Of a stretch of DNA of 7,646 nt, positions 6,105-7,646 are shown piece after piece. The DNA lies in assembly GCA_026982215.1 (NCBI GenBank), contig JALSHN010000402.1:1-7646 (forward strand), read 5' to 3'. Position numbers and translations under genes: made by a program. The notes under the pieces were generated by a model, which searched no databases, had not been told where the DNA came from, and worked only from the letters and a program-made list of their open reading frames with translations. Position 1 is the stretch's first letter; each line of letters starts with the position of its first letter. The stretch is from Gammaproteobacteria bacterium (GTDB taxonomy: Bacteria > Pseudomonadota > Gammaproteobacteria > S012-40).

Positions 6105-7646
6105 ACCTCCTCCCCCATCAAGCGGCGCAGGCTGGATTCAAACATCAGCAGCGACCACAGTACCGCGCCGTGCTCGGAACGCCCCGACTGGTGCTGTTCC
6201 ACCAGGCGGGCGACGACCGTCATGTCGAACAGGCCGCTCTCACCGAGGCCACCTTCCAGCAGTTGACGGCGCACCCGCTCCCGCAGGGGACCACGAAACC
6301 ATTGGGAGATGGGCACCGCGAAGCCCATCTTGGGCCGGTAGAGCACCTCATTCGGCAACAGCGGCTCCAGGGCCTTCTTGAAGATGTACTTGCCCTCACG
6401 GCCGCGCAGTTTCACTTCCGGCGGCAGGCCCGAGACCCAGTCCACGAAGTGATGATCGAGGATGGGCACCCGCACCTCCAGGGCGTGGGCCATGGAGGCC
6501 CGGTCCACCTTGGTGAGGATGTCACCGGGGAGATAAGTCTTCATGTCCAGGTATTGCACCAGCGACAGGGGATGGTCACTGGGGGCACGCTCGGCATGGC
6601 GGCGGAACACCTCCACGGCGTGATAACCCTGCAGTTCCCGCTTCAGGGCCGGGCTGAACAGGACCGCGCGGTGATCGTCGTTGACCACTCCGACACTGTG
6701 GAAATAGGCCGCCAGCGAGTCGCGGGCCAGGGCCTGGAAGGTGGATTTCGCCCGCAGGTACTTGGGCGCCCAGTCCAGCTTGGGGTAGATCCGTCCCAAC
6801 AGGCCGAACAGCGGGCCGCGCAACGATTGGGGCAGGCGCCGACGCAGCCGTTCCTCGTTCATGTGCCAGCGATGGCGGCGGTAGCCGGCGAAGTTCTCGT
6901 CGCCCCCGTCGCCGGAGAGGGCCACGGTGACGCGTTTCTTGGCCAGTTGGCACACCCGGTAGGTGGGGATGGCGGAGCTGTCGGCGAAGGGCTCGTCGTA
7001 GAGGGCGGCGAGCCGGTCGATGAGTTCGAAGTCATCGGCGACCACCTGTTCCACCTGATGGTCGGTGCCATAGCGCTCGGCCACCTGGGCGGCGAACTGG
7101 GTCTCGTTGTAGCGCGGGTCGTCGAAGGCGATGGAACAGGTGTTCACCGGCTCGTCCATGATCCCGGCCATGAGCGCCACCACCGCCGAGGAATCCACCC
7201 CACCGGAGAGGAAGGCCCCCAAAGGCACCTCGGCGACCAGGCGCACGTCCACCGCCTCCTTGAGACGGGTGACGATGCCCTCGGCCATCTCACCCTCGTC
7301 GCTGAGCCCCAGGGGAGTGAAACTCACGTCCCAGTATTCCCGCGGCTCGGCCGGGGGCTCGCCCCGCCGTTGGACCAGCACGTGTCCCGGCGGCAGCTTA
7401 TGCACCCCCTGGAGGATACTGCGCGGTTCGGGCACATAGCCCAGGGCGAAGTATTCCTCCACCGCCTGGGGATCGATGCGTCGCGGCAACTGGGGATGCG
7501 CCAGCAGGGCCTTGAGCTCGGAGGCAAACAGCATCCGGCCGTCGTTCAAGACGGTGTAATACAGCGGTTTGATGCCCAGCCGGTCGCGGGCAAGAAACAG
7601 GGTTTGGCGGTTGCGATCCCACAGGGCAATGGCGAACATGCCGCGG
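6095..7646 (-). CDS. Asparagine-synthase-type amidotransferase, exosortase A system-associated (5' partial)
   Basis: Glutamine-dependent amidotransferase of the asparagine synthetase B fold. In polysaccharide clusters of this type it is thought to amidate a sugar or precursor rather than make asparagine; the substrate is not known from sequence. The frame is open to the window edge, where the residues before the first visible Met read Arg-Gly, as in the family's RGMFAxALWD motif, so that Met is internal. Roughly the first 110 residues, including the catalytic N-terminal Cys of the glutaminase domain, lie outside. Counting from that Met: end of the glutaminase domain (1-50, with ARDRLGIKPLYY), then the synthase domain with the ATP-pyrophosphatase loop SGGVDSS (145-151), DEPFADSSAIP (215-225), SGDGGDE (242-248) and a C-terminal block around KVDRASMAHALEVRVPILDH (377-396). 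About 514 visible residues fit a full length near 625, usual for exosortase-associated amidotransferases. Its TGA overlaps the next gene's GTG. A generic asnB is the alternative; context favours the polysaccharide role. Confidence 0.9.
   Translation of the reverse strand, partial: RGMFAIALWDRNRQTLFLARDRLGIKPLYYTVLNDGRMLFASELKALLAHPQLPRRIDPQAVEEYFALGYVPEPRSILQGVHKLPPGHVLVQRRGEPPAEPREYWDVSFTPLGLSDEGEMAEGIVTRLKEAVDVRLVAEVPLGAFLSGGVDSSAVVALMAGIMDEPVNTCSIAFDDPRYNETQFAAQVAERYGTDHQVEQVVADDFELIDRLAALYDEPFADSSAIPTYRVCQLAKKRVTVALSGDGGDENFAGYRRHRWHMNEERLRRRLPQSLRGPLFGLLGRIYPKLDWAPKYLRAKSTFQALARDSLAAYFHSVGVVNDDHRAVLFSPALKRELQGYHAVEVFRRHAERAPSDHPLSLVQYLDMKTYLPGDILTKVDRASMAHALEVRVPILDHHFVDWVSGLPPEVKLRGREGKYIFKKALEPLLPNEVLYRPKMGFAVPISQWFRGPLRERVRRQLLEGGLGESGLFDMTVVARLVEQHQSGRSEHGAVLWSLLMFESSLRRLMGEEVAA
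6103..6113 (-). promoter_or_regulatory. Strong Shine-Dalgarno for the first GT4 glycosyltransferase
   Basis: On the minus strand the run GGAGGAGGTGG contains a full AGGAGGT match to the 16S anti-SD, 6 nt before the GTG at 6098. It lies inside the last codons of the amidotransferase gene (Glu-Glu-Val-Ala-Ala end). It decides the GTG start and supports efficient reinitiation at the overlapping stop/start. Confidence 0.75.

Noticed and set aside
1..7646. CRISPR arrays, tRNA or rRNA genes, insertion sequences and attachment sites
   Set aside because: Nearly every base is accounted for by tightly packed coding sequence; no spaced repeats, transposase motifs or terminal inverted repeats were seen.

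Overview
The window is a dense piece of an envelope or extracellular polysaccharide gene cluster. All genes are on the minus strand, so the transcriptional order runs from high to low coordinates. The genes best resemble the exosortase A (XrtA/EpsH1, PEP-CTERM) type of exopolysaccharide locus of high-GC Beta- and Gammaproteobacteria. The main grounds are an ExoA-associated O-ligase-like protein with a recognisable N-terminal domain, together with an asparagine-synthetase-like amidotransferase. GC-rich codon use and strong Shine-Dalgarno sites fit such a host. I lean towards a gammaproteobacterium but cannot name a genus. No exosortase, PEP-CTERM protein, Wza/Wzc export protein or initiating sugar transferase lies inside the window, so the XrtA link rests on family resemblance.

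Layout in transcription order: (1) glutamine-dependent amidotransferase of the asparagine synthase type, 5' end cut by the window edge (7646-6095); (2) GT4 glycosyltransferase (6098-4917, GTG start); (3) second GT4 glycosyltransferase (4920-3772, GTG start); (4) MOP-superfamily polysaccharide flippase (3775-2315); (5) GT2 glycosyltransferase (2313-1348); (6) Wzy/WaaL-like polytopic membrane protein, exosortase-A-associated O-ligase or polymerase (1345-65); (7) the first 23 codons of another gene (68-1, GTG start), cut by the other edge, whose N-terminus resembles a polysaccharide deacetylase of these clusters.

Every junction is either a 4-nt start/stop overlap (GTGA three times, ATGA once) or a 1-2 nt gap, so the whole segment must be one translationally coupled operon with its promoter upstream of the window. 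There is no intergenic space for promoters, terminators, RNA genes or mobile elements, and I see none.

Together the genes suggest a Wzx/Wzy-like route. The three glycosyltransferases extend a lipid-linked oligosaccharide on the cytoplasmic face. The amidotransferase probably modifies a sugar. The flippase moves the unit across the inner membrane. The O-ligase-like protein polymerises it or transfers it in the periplasm. The downstream gene may trim acetyl groups. This is a known type of locus; I did not find a clearly new system. The points most worth a second look are the concealed seventh gene, a G8 tract near its start, and the uncertain role of the ligase/polymerase.
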